Shown here: positions 36,180-56,789 of the stretch, one piece after another
Position numbering within the stretch: position 1 is the first letter of the stretch
How the letters are laid out: each line of letters opens with the position of its first letter
Assembly (NCBI GenBank): GCA_963920665.1
Contig: OY987266.1
Location: forward strand, 26,586,248-26,650,247
DNA length: 64,000 nt
Origin: Straminergon stramineum
Lineage: Eukaryota > Streptophyta > Bryopsida > Hypnales > Calliergonaceae
Direction: 5' to 3'
The notes under the pieces: model-generated
Databases searched by the model: none
What the model was told of the DNA's origin: nothing
Seen by the model: only the letters and a program-made list of their open reading frames with translations
Program-made: the position numbers and the translations under genes

Positions 36180-37165
36180 ATCGGAAAAAACCGGCAGCTA
36201 GTTCAAAGTTAGCTGGTGGATTTGGGAAAAAACCCGGTTTCATTTTGAAATTAAAGGATGTGAAACCGGGAAAAAAATTTTAGAACTGGAAATCAACTGG
36301 TGCCACCCAAAATTTGGAGGATATTTGACTGCTTCCTTAAAATATTTAGGGGATTTCAGCTACCTTGCCAAAAAAATTATCGGCTAATACCCATCTACTG
36401 AAGGTCTGTTGCCACTAGATATCAACCTTTGCACTTATGCCAAAGGACCTAGTATGAAATTCTCATTATTGAAAAATGAAAAAAAATGGAAAAAAAAATT
36501 AGAAACCTTACCTATTCCTAGCTCACAGAGTTGCGGCCCACCACCTCTTAGCAATGCAAGGCACCTCTCGAAGTTGTTAGAGGAAAAACTTCAAAATCGT
36601 ATGACAACATCCAATTTCAACAGTGTCATGCAATTGGCCTTGGAAGGATTTGACAAAAACTATGACAACATAATAGACGAGGCCATTATCTTGTGGAAGA
36701 ATTCTTCTAAGTTTCACCATCTATATGCAAATCCTAAGCGGTACCTTATAGGGGTAGCAAAAGAAATATTTGAAGAACGTGAAATGGGTATTTCCTAAAT
36801 TCTTTTGATTTCATGCAACCTTTTCATAACCATCCTCAACTCCATATTGTATGGGTTGGGAGGATCCTTGGCCTTCAAGTGGTGAAGGGCTTTGCCAAGT
36901 TCAATTCCTACTAAGGATGCAATATTAATTAGCATTTTCATTTTTCATTTTCTTTTCTATATTTTATACAAATTTTGCAATTTAGCTGGTGCCAATTTCA
37001 ATTTGGAGGAAATTTGCCGGTGAGAGATTAAAATTGGAGGAAATAAACCGGTACTTTTTGTGATTCAAAGGATGTAACCGGTGCCCATTGAAAAAAAACT
37101 GGTTCATTTTCGTGGAAGGAGGAAATCAGCTGGAGGACCTTGAAAAATTTCCCGAACACTGCTTG
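36180..37165 (+). repeat. CGGTT-rich dispersed repeat enclosing an ORF
   Basis: Both ends carry short repeated words (AACTGGTGCC with AATTTGGAGGATATTT near 36296; GCTGGTGCC with AATTTGGAGGAAATTT near 36985; ACCGGT at 37047 and 37077). Related copies lie at 5090-5345 and 18375-18600. The orphan ORF at 36454-36798 sits between the two repeat-rich flanks, so the whole may be one transposon-like unit. Class unknown. Confidence 0.45.
36454..36798 (+). CDS. Orphan ORF inside the dispersed repeat, unknown protein
   Basis: The ATG at 36454 opens 114 codons; the frame is open for 15 more codons upstream. The product is basic near the N terminus (KNEKKWKKKLE), then Pro/Ser-rich (PIPSSQSCGPPP), then mixed helix-like sequence with many Leu and Glu residues. 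Base composition is higher than the flanks and codon use looks coding-like. I do not recognise the family. The flanking repeated motifs suggest a transposon-encoded protein or captured exon; a spliced host gene is the alternative. No splice partners were identified. Confidence 0.35.
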   Translation: MKFSLLKNEKKWKKKLETLPIPSSQSCGPPPLSNARHLSKLLEEKLQNRMTTSNFNSVMQLALEGFDKNYDNIIDEAIILWKNSSKFHHLYANPKRYLIGVAKEIFEEREMGIS

Positions 37166-37615
37166 ACATACTTGCGCATTTGTAATTTTAGAAAAATAAT
37201 GTACTCTAATAACACCAAATCCAACCCTTAGATAGGACAGCAACTTGATGAAGTGTCTCCACAAATTATGATAACTTTCATCGAAGCATCAAGGAGGATA
37301 AAACTTGAGTTTCAATCTGTTCATCGTCCCGAAAATGGATGTCGGAGTGCTTATTGTCGCAAGCCAATTTTGGAGAGGCCTCCTGCAGAAAAACCGAAAT
37401 TGGTTCACTGCTGGGACGCGACATCCCAGAGCGATCCACAAATTTTGACGCGGCAGTGTGGCGTGCCCCGATGGAGATGCTCTCAGGGTTTAGGGCTTAG
37501 CGAGAGCGAACATGGCATGACTTCTCACTCTTTGGTTTGGAAGCTCGCCGGAGTGTTTATTGTCCGAATTAGGGCAACCGTGTGTTCCGTGGCGGTGACC
37601 TGGATTGTAGCCAAG
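37166..37615 (+). promoter_or_regulatory. Upstream region of the At5g43822-like gene
   Basis: Composition rises from about 37310. A telo-box-like run CAGGGTTTAGGGCTTAG lies at 37482-37498; in other plants this motif class marks growth-related promoters. An upstream open frame from ATG 37335 (about 36 codons) also lies here. The transcription start is not fixed, so whether these are in the mRNA is unknown. Confidence 0.35.
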
Positions 37616-37687
37616 ATGGATCTGCCGATTCTGCTCAATCACCAGGACCTAATGTCGCAAATTTTCGAGCACTGTCACCATCTGTGA
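37616..37687 (+). promoter_or_regulatory. Short upstream ORF 10 nt before the main start
   Basis: ATG at 37616 opens 23 codons and stops at 37685-37687, ten bases before the main ATG at 37698. If transcribed, it would be placed to reduce or gate translation of the downstream gene. Its peptide is not recognised. Confidence 0.4.
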
Positions 37688-37697
37688 AGTCGTTTCT

Positions 37698-39764
37698 ATG
37701 GAGCGTTTGGTGAAGAAATTTGAGCAGAGGTACCGACGCGCTTTGGATCTTCACAACTCGTGGGAGGATCTGCAGTCACGAATTCTGAAACAGTTCGCGA
37801 ATGCAAGTGCAATTCTCGAGAGGTTACCGGTACTCTTGTTCTCTTTCTTTTTTCTCGTATGTGACGATTTGTTTTTCCATTACCCTATGGTGATGTGGAT
37901 GTCGTCACAGTAGAAACAGAATCATTTATTTTATGGAATTTTGGAATTCGGCACTTCATTCTCCAGGTTACCGAGATTTGAGATTTGTTTTGAATTTGAA
38001 AATCAGTTGATGTTGACCATGGATCAAACGGAAATAGTACTGTGAAGTACGCATTGCCTTAGAATATCGACCACTGAATCAGATCAATTCTCAGCTATTT
38101 TGATCTCCGAATTTATGAATTATTTTCTTAAGAAATCCGTATCACCCTACAGTAAAAGATATATAGCTGAATTAAAAGGATTTTGTAGCGGCACAGTGCC
38201 AACGATGTTGCCGTAATAACTTTTTAGGTCTGATCGATCTCTGTTTTGGGTGATGTGTTTTAAACTCGTCTACAGAGGACAGACTGGTGAAACTTTGTTT
38301 TAAAACCCTGCACGTGAATGGAGTTTTAAGATGCTTTTGAGTGCTGGTTTCAGGTGCTCCTGGAAGCAAAGAATTATGGCATTATGGAGAGTATGATGTC
38401 CATCTTGCAAGCCATGCCAGCAATGCAGATTGAACAACTAGAGCTCATATTGCGCTCGATGCAATCCACCATGTGAGTAAACTTTATCTTTGCCTCCGTG
38501 TGAAGCTCACTTATGTCTGGGGTTCAATTGGGCCATAATCTTCAGGACAAAGTTGGGTTCTAGCATTGAAATGAACATTCTATTTACTAAAATAGGGTCT
38601 ATTTCAAATGAAATCTCAAATGAAACCAAGAGGTATTTGTCTTGTTTGTCATTGTTGCAATTGTCTTGTCTTTGAGACTGAAAATTGATTCTTTTATGTG
38701 GGGTGAGTATCTCAGTGTTGAGCTAGAGAAAATTGTGAAGTCATTTGAGAAGCTATGGCGAGATGGAATGGGGCTACTGAAAGCGGAGAAGATAACAGCA
38801 CAACAATCTGAGCAAAGGGTCGGGCCGAGACCAAGTTTGAATGATTGTCTTCAAGGCCTTCATGATCTTTACATAATGCATCGAGACGAGTAAGTCTTTT
38901 TTGTCATTTTTGTCATCTTGTGTTTCTTCTTTTACTACATGAAGCAAGCTAGCATGTACTGAATTTTTTGAACTGCGTAACTATGAGACTCACAATTTAT
39001 GGGTCTTTGTACACTCAGGCATAAGTTGAAGCTTGCAATCATTTCATCACTATCTTACGAGTCTAGGTAACATATCTTTTCTATTACGAGTATGAGAATA
39101 TTTCCTCATTTCTTTCAATTGTGTGAATTTATTAGGTAGTTTGTAATCCAACTGGTTCATGCTGAATGAACACTTAATGCTTTAATATTACAATTCTCAT
39201 TCCAATCATTCGTTTTCACTTGTAACTCATTTGGCACGGTGAATCTAAATGAGCATCCATTGAATATATTTTGAATATCGAACTAATCGCTGTCTTCTCT
39301 GCTCAATAGGAGTGGCGATGTTTGCGCATTGCAAGCCGTGCTTCAAGACCAACCAAATCTGCCGCCGAATGAAGGTTTGTCATTGCTCACTCTCCTGTAC
39401 ATCCTGAACTATATGCTCTCTTACATTCAGCCCAGTGAAAAATCAAACAGAATCATTTGAATCATTTGTACAGTGCTTGAGGTTCAAGCTTTTCTGTATT
39501 TCTGACGCCCTTAAGGCTATCGTCTATTCTTCGTTCATCGAGTTAAGACATGTTCTCACTTGGAGTTGAGAGTTGTCTTAGCCAGGGTCTTAGAATTTAA
39601 TTTGAGTACACCCATAAACTGGATTACCTTTTGCTATCACCATTCTTGACACCTAGTGCAATCAAACCTTAAAATAGTCTTTTTAACCTACAATGACAAC
39701 TTGTTTTCTGCTTGTGACAGTAAAACGTATTTTTGAAGTCATTGCTGCTGGTGATATTTGGTGA
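37698..39764 (+). CDS. Six-exon gene for an At5g43822-like protein of unknown function
   Basis: Exons 37698-37829, 38354-38472, 38716-38889, 39019-39066, 39310-39374 and 39721-39764 join in frame through GT/AG introns to 582 nt, 193 residues plus stop. The product opens MERLVKKFEQRYRRALDLHN and contains an Asn-Ala-Ser element (ANASAILERLPVLL), a helical mid-part (VELEKIVKSFEKLWRDG), a basic/Ser segment (SSLSYESRSGDVCALQ) and ends FEVIAAGDIW. It has no signal peptide or membrane segment and looks helical, possibly coiled coil. Order and length fit the small conserved plant protein annotated as At5g43822 in Arabidopsis; this is recalled, not searched. The biochemical role is unknown. The start is the first ATG of the exon carrying the conserved N terminus. 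Confidence 0.75.
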
Positions 39765-40492
39765 TCGAGGCAAATATCCGCCACCAATATGCCTGACTGC
39801 TACTTGGTGGGACCATTTGGTTTCGCTCAATCCGATTTTGGATCCATATTCATGAACAGCTTGCATGTATATGTGATGATTTTTTTGGGGGATTGACGGC
39901 AAATCCCCGAACCCTCTAGATTGAAGTGAAAGAGAATCAGCAGAGAATCGAATATGACGAAAGGTTAAGAAGCAATGTTCGATAAAGCTTCATAGAGTCT
40001 GTGAATGTTGCTCCATCAACTTTGTTAGAGGTACAATTCAAAGGCAGTCACAGGTCACCTGTGTAGGTCGTGCGGAGCTACTCCCTCCAAAGAAGCTTGA
40101 CAATAACAACAGAATGTTAGCTATTGTCGGTTACGGAAGATTGCCAAATCACAAGAATAGATAGAGAAATTTGATTTTCATTGTGTAGCCATATGTCGAG
40201 TAAGACGGCCTGTTGCTTGCAGAGTCTTTAGGCTACATATCAACATTTCACGTAGGCACTTCTAATAATGATAGATAACATACTTATAATCTCCATTATG
40301 TTTATCTCCTGTAAATATGGAAATCTAAGCAACACAATTTCTTTGAAATTCAATATTTCTCAATCCACCAGGCATGTGGCAAGTTTTTTTTTAATTTCAA
40401 TACACGGTATCTCAATCCACCAGACGAATCCACCAGGTAAGTGCCAGACAATTGTGCGAAGGAATGTGAATCTTAGTTAGTGTAAGAGATAT
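39765..40492 (+). other. 3' flank of the At5g43822-like gene
   Basis: Likely holds its 3' UTR, since composition stays mixed to about 40.25 kb before turning AT-rich. No other exon or RNA gene recognised. Confidence 0.4.
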
Positions 40493-40496
40493 TTAA

Positions 40497-40719
40497 CCCT
40501 TAAAGGATGGACTGGTGACTGCGGAAATCAACTGTTTTGTAACCGTGTGACATCATCTACATTAAAAAAAAAAAAGAAATACTCATTGGAGGTCAAAGTA
40601 CTATAGAAGATCCCCCTTTCTACACAAAATTCAAAGGATGAATAGTTGCAGTTTTGTCCTATATTGAGAGATTCTTTGTCATTCATTGGACACAAAACGT
40701 TTGCTTTGACGTCCAAGGG
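40497..40719. mobile_element. TTAA-flanked MITE, 223 bp, copy 1
   Basis: TTAA flanks it at 40493-40496 and 40720-40723; the ends read CCCTTAAAGGATGGA and, as reverse complement, CCCTTGGACG. The interior matches 60790-61011 (GACTGGTGACTGCGGAAATC against GGTTGATCACCATGGAAATC, a shared ACTCATTGGAGGTCA, CCCCCTTT and TCATTGGAC). A TTAA target with CCC ends is the piggyBac pattern. There is no ORF. Confidence 0.7.
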
Positions 40720-40723
40720 TTAA

Positions 40724-41867
40724 AAACAATTCCACATAGAAGTGGTTGAGAGTGTGTTGCATACATAGGACAATATTGAAAAAGTTCCTAGCAATTCCTT
40801 GTGGGACTCCTTTTGTTACCACAATCAACCTTTCTATTGAGGTTATTTTTTGTATCACAAATATACAATTATAATACTTTGTAACAAAGACCACAAAAAA
40901 ATGCGAGTTGTGGTTTTAATTTAGAAGATATATTACCAAATTGAGAGTATATATTTATCATTCCTTAGAGTGTAAAACAATAGATTTGTTTATTATAAGT
41001 TGAAGTTCAAATTCTACAATATTAAGTCATGTGTAAAGCATTGAATTTTTCAAAATATTACTAAACCTTCAACAATTCATTATATTGTATAAGAAAAAAT
41101 TTGCTTCACAGTAAAGTTGTAAGAATTAAATTAGAAATAATGAATAATTACCTTAACTAGAAAGATCTTCTTTGGAATGGGTTTTCACCTCAATTTTGCA
41201 TAGTCCAAAAGAAATTGTATTAAGAAGAGTAAATGTTTGGTTGTAAGACTTGTCATGTGGTGCATAGAAATATTTTTTTCTCTTTGTTTTGAATTCTAAC
41301 ATCTCACTCTATATTGTCAACTTTCTAGAAAAAAATATTCATTTATGTTTAATAAAGTAATCAAAGGCAAATTTTTAGGATTGAAGATGATTTTGTAGAA
41401 AGATTTAAATTAGCTCTTTGCATTAGGTATGGCATTTTGAGAGTGATCTTTGTAAAACTTAATCATAGAATTTTTAATAATTTTAGTTTGAAACAAAGCT
41501 AAAGAGAATAAAGTTATAATCATAGACTTTTTCAAAGTCTAGCTCAAGTAGTTTGTTGAAGATCCCACACCAAAATACATGACATATCATAAAAACAAAT
41601 TTTTCATTGAATTTTGACTATGTCGAGATTTATTTTACTTGGAGCTTTTGCACATTTAGAGGAGCAGAAACCACACAAGATCACTAGTGCTTGGACTATT
41701 TAAGTATGTAGACTCTTAAATTTGGAAATTAAAGTTAATTTTGAATTTTGCCCAGGAAAAAGAATCTGATGAAAGAATTTGTCGAAAGGTGATACAGATA
41801 AGATAAAAGCAATGAAGTTATCATAGATTTTGGAAAGTACTTCATAAAATAAGTTTTTGTATCCTTA
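40724..41867. other. AT-rich intergenic DNA
   Basis: No gene or repeat recognised apart from the TTA target at 41865-41867. Confidence 0.45.
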
Positions 41868-42159
41868 GGGCCTCCTGCCATGTGCGCTAGGGCCGGTAAA
41901 GTTCTCTGGGAGAGCTATAGGGTCCAATGGAGCAAAGGCATTGTCATGTGGACCGGTTGGGTGGAAGACAATCGAGTAAGAATAGTATGTAAATGGATTC
42001 CCTCATATTAGGCCAATCTCAATGAATGGGGTTGTCCACCGATATCAGTGAAACTCAAAATCCTTCTTTTCCACTCACCAAGGCCGGCAAGAGAATCAGT
42101 GGGAAGTGCTTGTCTTCTCGTGCTATTTCTACCCGCCCAGCTCACATGGCAGGAGGCCC
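41868..42159. mobile_element. PIF/Harbinger (Tourist)-like MITE
   Basis: TTA flanks it at 41865-41867 and 42160-42162. The ends are inverted: GGGCCTCCTGCCATGTGCGC on the left and, as reverse complement, GGGCCTCCTGCCATGTGAGC on the right. The 292-bp element is GC-raised and non-coding. A TTA duplication with GGGCC-type ends is the usual PIF/Harbinger pattern. Confidence 0.75.
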
Positions 42160-42895
42160 TTAGTAACACCATAGGCTAATTTTATAATTTCCTTTTTTAC
42201 ATACTCATATGTTGTATGGGAAATACTTGGGTGACATTTGGGTGATATTTGGGTGATATTTAAGTGTTAAGTGGGTCAAATTTAGCTGCAGAAAATAATG
42301 TTTGCATACCAAGTTCGTTGATTATTCCCAAAAGACTTTGGCTAAAATTCGCTCATAATACTATATACCACTGTCAAGTAGGTTATTAGACATCGGAGCA
42401 AACCGAAATCAATCCACGATGGAGAATTTTTCTTATTTGAAAAATGATAAACCAGATGATCTCAAGTAGCCGGCTTCAGCAATTCAAGCAGCTTCATAAG
42501 GCAAGTTATTCTGGACGTTTACTGCGGAGTGCGGACGTACTCACTCCTTACAGCAAAATAATAACGTATTTTCTAATACGGTCATATTCGTTAAAATGGC
42601 ATGTTTCTGAGCACCAAAGATTGTAACTTTAAAGTGCAAAGAGCTCTACAAGCTGGGACTGCTACAGGTCTGAGACCTGTTCCAGAATGGCAACTGGAAA
42701 AGCGCCAATCTCTTGAAATTCAGCCATTGGAACGAATATGACAATTATTGGTGTCAGCTTCTACAAGTCTCACTGCTATGGTACGTGTACTCTGCACTTG
42801 GCATTGCTATAACTCAGCATTGCTTCCCTGCAGTGAAAATCTAGTACGACATAGACAAGAGATGGAAGCAGGCCAGGGTTTAGGGTTTCGATCAA
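42160..42895 (-). other. Downstream flank and probable 3' UTR of the receptor kinase
   Basis: Lies just past the kinase stop codon on the minus strand. Immediately after the stop the sense strand reads GAAACCCTAAACCCTGG, a telo-box-like word. No separate gene was recognised; the polyadenylation site is not fixed. Confidence 0.4.
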
Positions 42896-51147
<8,252 letters not shown>

Positions 51148-52977
51148 CTGAAACCAAACCTCAAAATCATTACCCACACAACCTCCTTACCATTGCAAAT
51201 GAAAAAACAGACTCCGTCAACGCCCACGTACTTAGGTGCAAAACATATGCATCAAAACTGTCTCGTCATTTATCCTCAACTCTAAACATATCCAGACGCT
51301 GGTGGATATTAATTAGCCCTTCACTATGGCTCTGTACCAGTTCAAGACTTGCATATTCTTATATTTGTTTTTAATTGTCGGTAAGCATGAGTATGTGTTT
51401 GCCGGGTACGTTAGAATGAAAGAACACAAAGCTGGATCTACACATATTCGAACCTGATGTTTGCATGATAGAACGTCCCAAACCTTTAGATGTACCCATT
51501 GGGATACACTCGCTCCTAGCACTCCTTCCAAAGAATTATGAAACCGTGATAGTCTAACAGACTAGCTAGCTGATACTCTAAACCTGCTCCTGGAATCGAT
51601 CGATATCACCAACTGGTTAAGTTGGCCTGTTTCGACTTCGCTACTGTGCATCTTCCATGGATTTGGATGCATGTGCGCTCCCCGGACAACTTGATACGAA
51701 AGCCAACGCACTGAACTCAACGAGGTTCAGACCCCCGCAACACGGGCTTCGCATTTTGATCAATACACCACAGTCGGTTCTGATGAAAACGCTGCAAAAC
51801 TTCATCTACAACAACCAGAGCTCCCTGGCTGTCCACACAAAAATTCCACGAAACGTTCGAATTCAATACTAAGCTTACAGTACCTCTCTCAAGCTACCTC
51901 CTCTCTAGCTACCCCTCTGCAGCAAGCTACCTCACAATAGTTATTAGACTTGTGAACTTCAGATCCGCATCCACCAGCAGTCCTCATTCCCGGGCTGCAA
52001 GTTGACCCGGGAGGTAACCCTAAATTAGGAAAAATCCAAGTGGTGTCCCAAGCGATAAGCGTGAAATAAGTGAGAAACCAGCGATGCGTTGTCAAGCACG
52101 TGCTGTTCTTAAGGGGCCAACGGACTTTTGCTTCTACAAGTCAACCAGCCTTTGCTTGAAACAGCCTTCAAACAGGGTTGGAAGTGACTGTAGGGAGTTG
52201 CTTTCTTTAGACTGGGATTCCGTCAATTTTACAGGACTAGTTAGCTAGCATCAGTGAATTCTGAAAGGACATACTTGAATAGTGTAATACATCAGCAAGT
52301 CGCAGTGTGTGTCGATCCAGGCTGTCATGTATAAGTTCTGCAGTCTCTACTCTCACAGGTTGTCTGGCTCAATTTAGCTGAGGTTCTGTTAAATTCATTT
52401 GAAAGCCAAGTGCATTATTACTGTCAGTGTTAGTTTGGAAGCTTACCTCCTGGCGAAATGTTTTTATTAGCAGCTTGAGGTACCTGTACTCGTACAGTTG
52501 TACTTGTGAATTCTTATTTGGGATCACTGCTCCACAAGAGATTTCAGGAATGAGCATCGACAAGTGATTCCGCGTTTTGCTTTCTGGGTGGTAGATCGAG
52601 CACTTGAGCGATGTGCGACTTGGAATGCACGCGGGTCAGAATAATCATCCATTTTGTACGTTCAGCTATCATTTTCACCCATCAGTTGACTATAATTAGT
52701 ATAATCCATTCAAATTTTTATGAATCTTGTACGTTGTTGAGATGGTTTTGGAAAATTCGTAAAAAAAATTCCCTCCTTTTTTATGTGAAGTTTGCATGTT
52801 GCAAAACAGATAAATACGTAATTGGTGAAAATAGGTCAATCTCGTCAATTTGGCATATTCTATTATTCTGGCATTTTTCAAGTCACACAGTTGCTTTAGG
52901 TAATATTGTACTTGTTCAAGTTTTTAGAGCAGTATGTAGATTTGGGTTTCAATATTTGGCTGTAGAATTGAGCTAAT
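51148..52977. other. Upstream region of the receptor kinase
   Basis: Should hold the promoter and any 5' exon of the kinase gene. The best ATG-bearing exon candidate is at 51672-51610 on the minus strand. Other open frames (50917-51285, 51889-52095) show no domain. Beyond about 52.3 kb the sequence is AT-rich with nothing recognised. Confidence 0.4.
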
Positions 52978-53050
52978 TTTATTTTATTTTGAAAATAATG
53001 AAACAGAATTTCATTGCAAAAGAAGAGAATATACAAGCCAGCCAAAAGTG
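52978..53050 (-). mobile_element. Non-LTR retroposon tail, minus strand
   Basis: On the minus strand: GGCTGGCTTGTATATTCTCT, then TTTTGCAATGAAATTC, then TTTCATTATTTTCAAAATAA. This is the same order as the other tails. It lies back to back with the plus-strand tail at 53140-53245. Confidence 0.45.
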
Positions 53051-53139
53051 TCTGCAAGTGCAGGGGGAACACAAAACAAAGACAAAAGGAAAACATTTAG
53101 GACCCGACGGACAAGCAAGGAGGAGCGCTGCAGGACGTG

Positions 53140-53245
53140 GCGAAAAGACAGGCCACCTTCTCGTCCCAGGCCGCTTGCGGCTGGGCTCTTGTACTTCTAT
53201 TTCTTGCAGTAAAGGTTTCCTTTATTTGTGTCAAAAAAAAAAAAG
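53140..53245 (+). mobile_element. Non-LTR retroposon 3' end with poly-A, plus strand
   Basis: CCGCTTGCGGCTGGGCTCTT, then TTTCTTGCAGTAAAGG, TTTCCTTTATTTGTGTC and a 12-A tail at 53233-53244. It parallels the minus-strand copy at 20498-20640 position by position, which points to a family of LINE or SINE 3' ends rather than chance. Confidence 0.55.
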
Positions 53246-55861
53246 ATAAGCCCAGTAAACCCTATAAATCTATAATAGCATTATTTCAAAAAAAGATTTA
53301 TCTAAATAAAGATTTATGAATTATGAGTTTTAAGGTGTCTTCTCAATACCCTCTATATATTAGTATTGACTATATTTTGAAAGAATCCTAAGAGCAAACT
53401 TCCATGGAGGAATTGCTTGTCACCAAGTTTTATGTAAGGTTTTCATAATGCTTTCACTTCTATGTGAGTAGGGAGAAGCTACATTTAAAGAATAGCTTTG
53501 CCTTCTTGTCAAACCAAAACCAACCAAAAAGTTTAGGACCAATGTCAAAAACAATTTTTTGAAATGTAAAATTTATAGAATCTAGGATTAGGAGGTGATT
53601 GCAAGAAAGATTGGTTAATTTTGTAGTGCTTGGGCCTTGGGGCCTTTTGCACACTGCTAATCTACTATGACCTTTTGGAAAAAAATATTTGAAATAAAAT
53701 AAATTATGAATAATTATATTATACCTAAAGTAACATATCAATATATCACCCAAAATTTGAGACCTAAAAAAATATAGGTCAAAATTTGTTTATGAAATAG
53801 ATAAACAACTTTTCCAAATAGACATTTTGATCTTTCATTGATTAGAAAATAGTAAAAACATTTTAAAAATTAAAACAAAAATTGAACATTCTTAAATCTT
53901 TTTTATAGAAATAAGATTATTCAAGAATTGAATCAAAAATTGTATTTCTAAGTGTCTAAAAATTTGTGTGCAAGGGAATTCTATTTGTATGAACATGGAG
54001 GACATAAAATAATCTAGTTTTAAATGCCCTTAATATGAAACATGTCCACCTATTATGGGAATAGACTACATAATTTCAGCTTTAGATCATTAATTTTGGG
54101 TACTCAAAATTCTCAAAAAACAATAAGTGTAAAAAATTAGCAAAATTTATTCTTAATTTTAAAAAGAATTATATTTTTGAGAAATAAGATATATGATTAC
54201 AATAGAAACATCAGTCATGGATAAAAAATTCAAGTTCACCAGGTTTATACTTCAAAAGTTATAGGGGATTACAAATCCATCATGCTATGTGTGATATACC
54301 TTTGCAAACACCCTAGCTAAAGATTATATTCAAAACTTTAATTTATCTCTTCTTTTGGAGAAGATTTTTTTCCCCTAATGTTTCCAAAAAATAGACAAAA
54401 TTTGATAGGTAGCAAATAACAACATTCTATGGGACTATTTAACCAAATTTTATGTAGAAATAGTCCTAGTTGCACTTTGAGTAAGGTGCTACTCCTACTT
54501 TGTTCGGGCTAAAGCTCATTCAATTGGTAGATCTATGGTGCAAAATTCTAATTCAAAAAATTAAATAAACCTTGAGAGATTAATTTAAAATTTGCCACAT
54601 ATTTCATAGTTGGTGAAGTTTGTATTTCTCAAACTCTCCTAATACTCTTTTGCAATCTTTGCAATCTTTGATTCCAAATATGAATTCAAATTTTCTCATC
54701 TATGTTAAATAGTAAATTATTGTTAAATCCTTGGATGAAAATTTTGGATTTGAGCCTACATGATTAGCCCTAAAACTCCTTCACATGCACTCAATTTTTT
54801 CTAATTATTTAGTGTGTATGACACTAATGATGAAAGTCATACTATTTGAAATCAATGTTGTAATGTTTAAATATTACTATATTGGACCAATTTTCACAAA
54901 AGGAAGTGCTTATACTACAAGATGATCAAATTTATGACAAAATCTTACTTCATTTAATTCTGGACACCTTCACACTAGAAAATTCACTCCTAAATCTATT
55001 TGAAAGCTTAAATGAGTTTTGAAAATTTGGGCATCTAGAATGAATTATTAGTTTTTTTATTTCTTTTCCTCATTTTTTGAAGATTAGGAAAACCAACCAA
55101 CCAACCTCTAAGGAATCACATTTCTATGAAGATCCAATGGTTGAAAATATAGTGATGCAACTTTATGTTTTTGGCCCCAACTTTTGCAAGAATAGTGCAA
55201 CAAAATTTTCCATTGAAATTTGGTATACTTCTTCTTAACTTAAGGCTCTCCTCAAATCTAAAGCTCCAAAGTCTTTTTTTTGCAAAATTAAGGGGCTTGA
55301 ACCCTAAACAAACCACATTGAAAGCCCAGGTAGTCAATCTTCAAAAAATCATTTTGCACGCTTTGTACTCATGCATACGATGTCCCCAAACCTCCAATTT
55401 TCATATGTGACCCTATAACTAGTCAAAGTTAAGATCCTAGGGTTACATATTCTACAAGAATTAAATAAACCTTATTAATTGCCCTTTCTTAAATGGAATT
55501 GCTAATTTTTGCCAATTTTTAAAGCATGGATCTTTAAGGATTAACAATATGTTTGTACTTAGTGTTAAAGAGTGTTGCAAAGGCCTTAGGAACGAATTTA
55601 GACCTACTTCTGGACTAAATTCATGTTGCAAACATCACCCCTACCACCAAGTGCAAACATCCCATAAGAAAAAACTGTGGATGAATTTGCCCAAAGTACC
55701 ATTGAAGGGAACATGTGATTTGCCATATTTTAGATGAAGTTAATTAAATTTCATCAATATCAAGGATGATTGTACATAAGTGATGCTTGGTTGTCCACAA
55801 ATGGGTCCACAAATGATGAGTCTCCGTTGTACAGTACTTCAAGGTACCCTCACTTTAACAG
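53246..55861. other. Long AT-rich intergenic stretch
   Basis: No gene seen. A family-type end GGTGATTGCAAGAAAGATTG lies at 53593-53612, followed by a TTAATTTTGTAG as at 15.73 kb (inverted), probably a fragment of the ATTGCAAGAAA transposon family without a visible partner end. Open frames are AT-driven. Confidence 0.45.
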
Positions 55862-55862
55862 C

Positions 55863-56709
55863 GTAAGGCAACCCCACAGCAGGTGCACTAGAGAGGGGCA
55901 CGAAGTAGAGGTTTAGTGCGGTGTCCAAACACATTTGGCACATGTGGCCATCTATTGCCCCACGGTGAAACGAGAAAAGAAACACACCAAGAGGAAAATC
56001 CACAAGGATCCAAAAATTCAATCCACTCATTGTGCTTGATTTATCTTTATTTAATTTGAAACAAATGAAATGTGCAGTTTGTACTTCAAAAAGTGTGTCA
56101 AAAGGACATCCAAAGCACTTGGAGCACCACGCTCAGAGCATGCCCAGAGCAGGGCACCAAGGGACCCATACACGGGCAATGGACGTGACCAAGTTGATTT
56201 ACTTCTTCACGGTAGGTGCGCTAAGCTTGAAAATATGGCCAGCCACACTCAAATTTGAAGATCGAACTACAAATTGGTGTGTCTTGCGCATGTCATGCCA
56301 AGCAGTTCACTTGAACTTTTGGCCCAGTCTTCGAGATATATTCTCCTAGCTGGCCGTCAGATGGGTTGAAAATAGTATAAACTACAATTGCATTTACTTT
56401 GCTTCAGTCAAAGAATGCTTAGTGCACACTTGGCGATCCTTTTTGGTGTGTCTGTTGTGGAGTACGGGGAAGCAATGAGGCGGCAGACTTCACAACCACA
56501 AGCCAGACCTCCTCTTGGCACCCTTGTTTAGCGTGCTTGGTATGGGGATGCTCTCAAGACCCTTCATTTCCCAATGCCATCTCTAAATCTCAATGTGGCC
56601 ATCCATTAATTTCGCCTTGGCATGCATGCCGTGGGGCAGGAATGCAGCCTCGGCTCACCTACTAGCCATGTCAGGGCCCCTTGGCACCCTGCTGTGGGGT
56701 TGCTCTTAC
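55863..56709. mobile_element. GC-raised TIR element, about 850 bp
   Basis: The left end GTAAGGCAACCCCACAGCAG at 55863 and right end (reverse complement GTAAGAGCAACCCCACAGCA) at 56709 are inverted copies of about 25 bp. The interior is GC-raised, with sub-terminal motifs such as GCATGCCCAGAGCAGGGCAC and open frames of up to 105 codons, none with a recognised transposase signature. No clear target duplication. Confidence 0.6.
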
Positions 56710-56789
56710 GACCACGACCCCCAATTTGCCTTCACACTCCCAACAAGGCTTTCATTTGTCCCCAATTTTGGAGCGACAACAATTTTGGC

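Noticed and set aside
37253..37687. 144-codon frame before the At5g43822-like gene
   Set aside because: It has no ATG at its start, ends just before the main start codon and shows no domain. Only its last 23 codons (from ATG 37616) were kept, as an upstream ORF.
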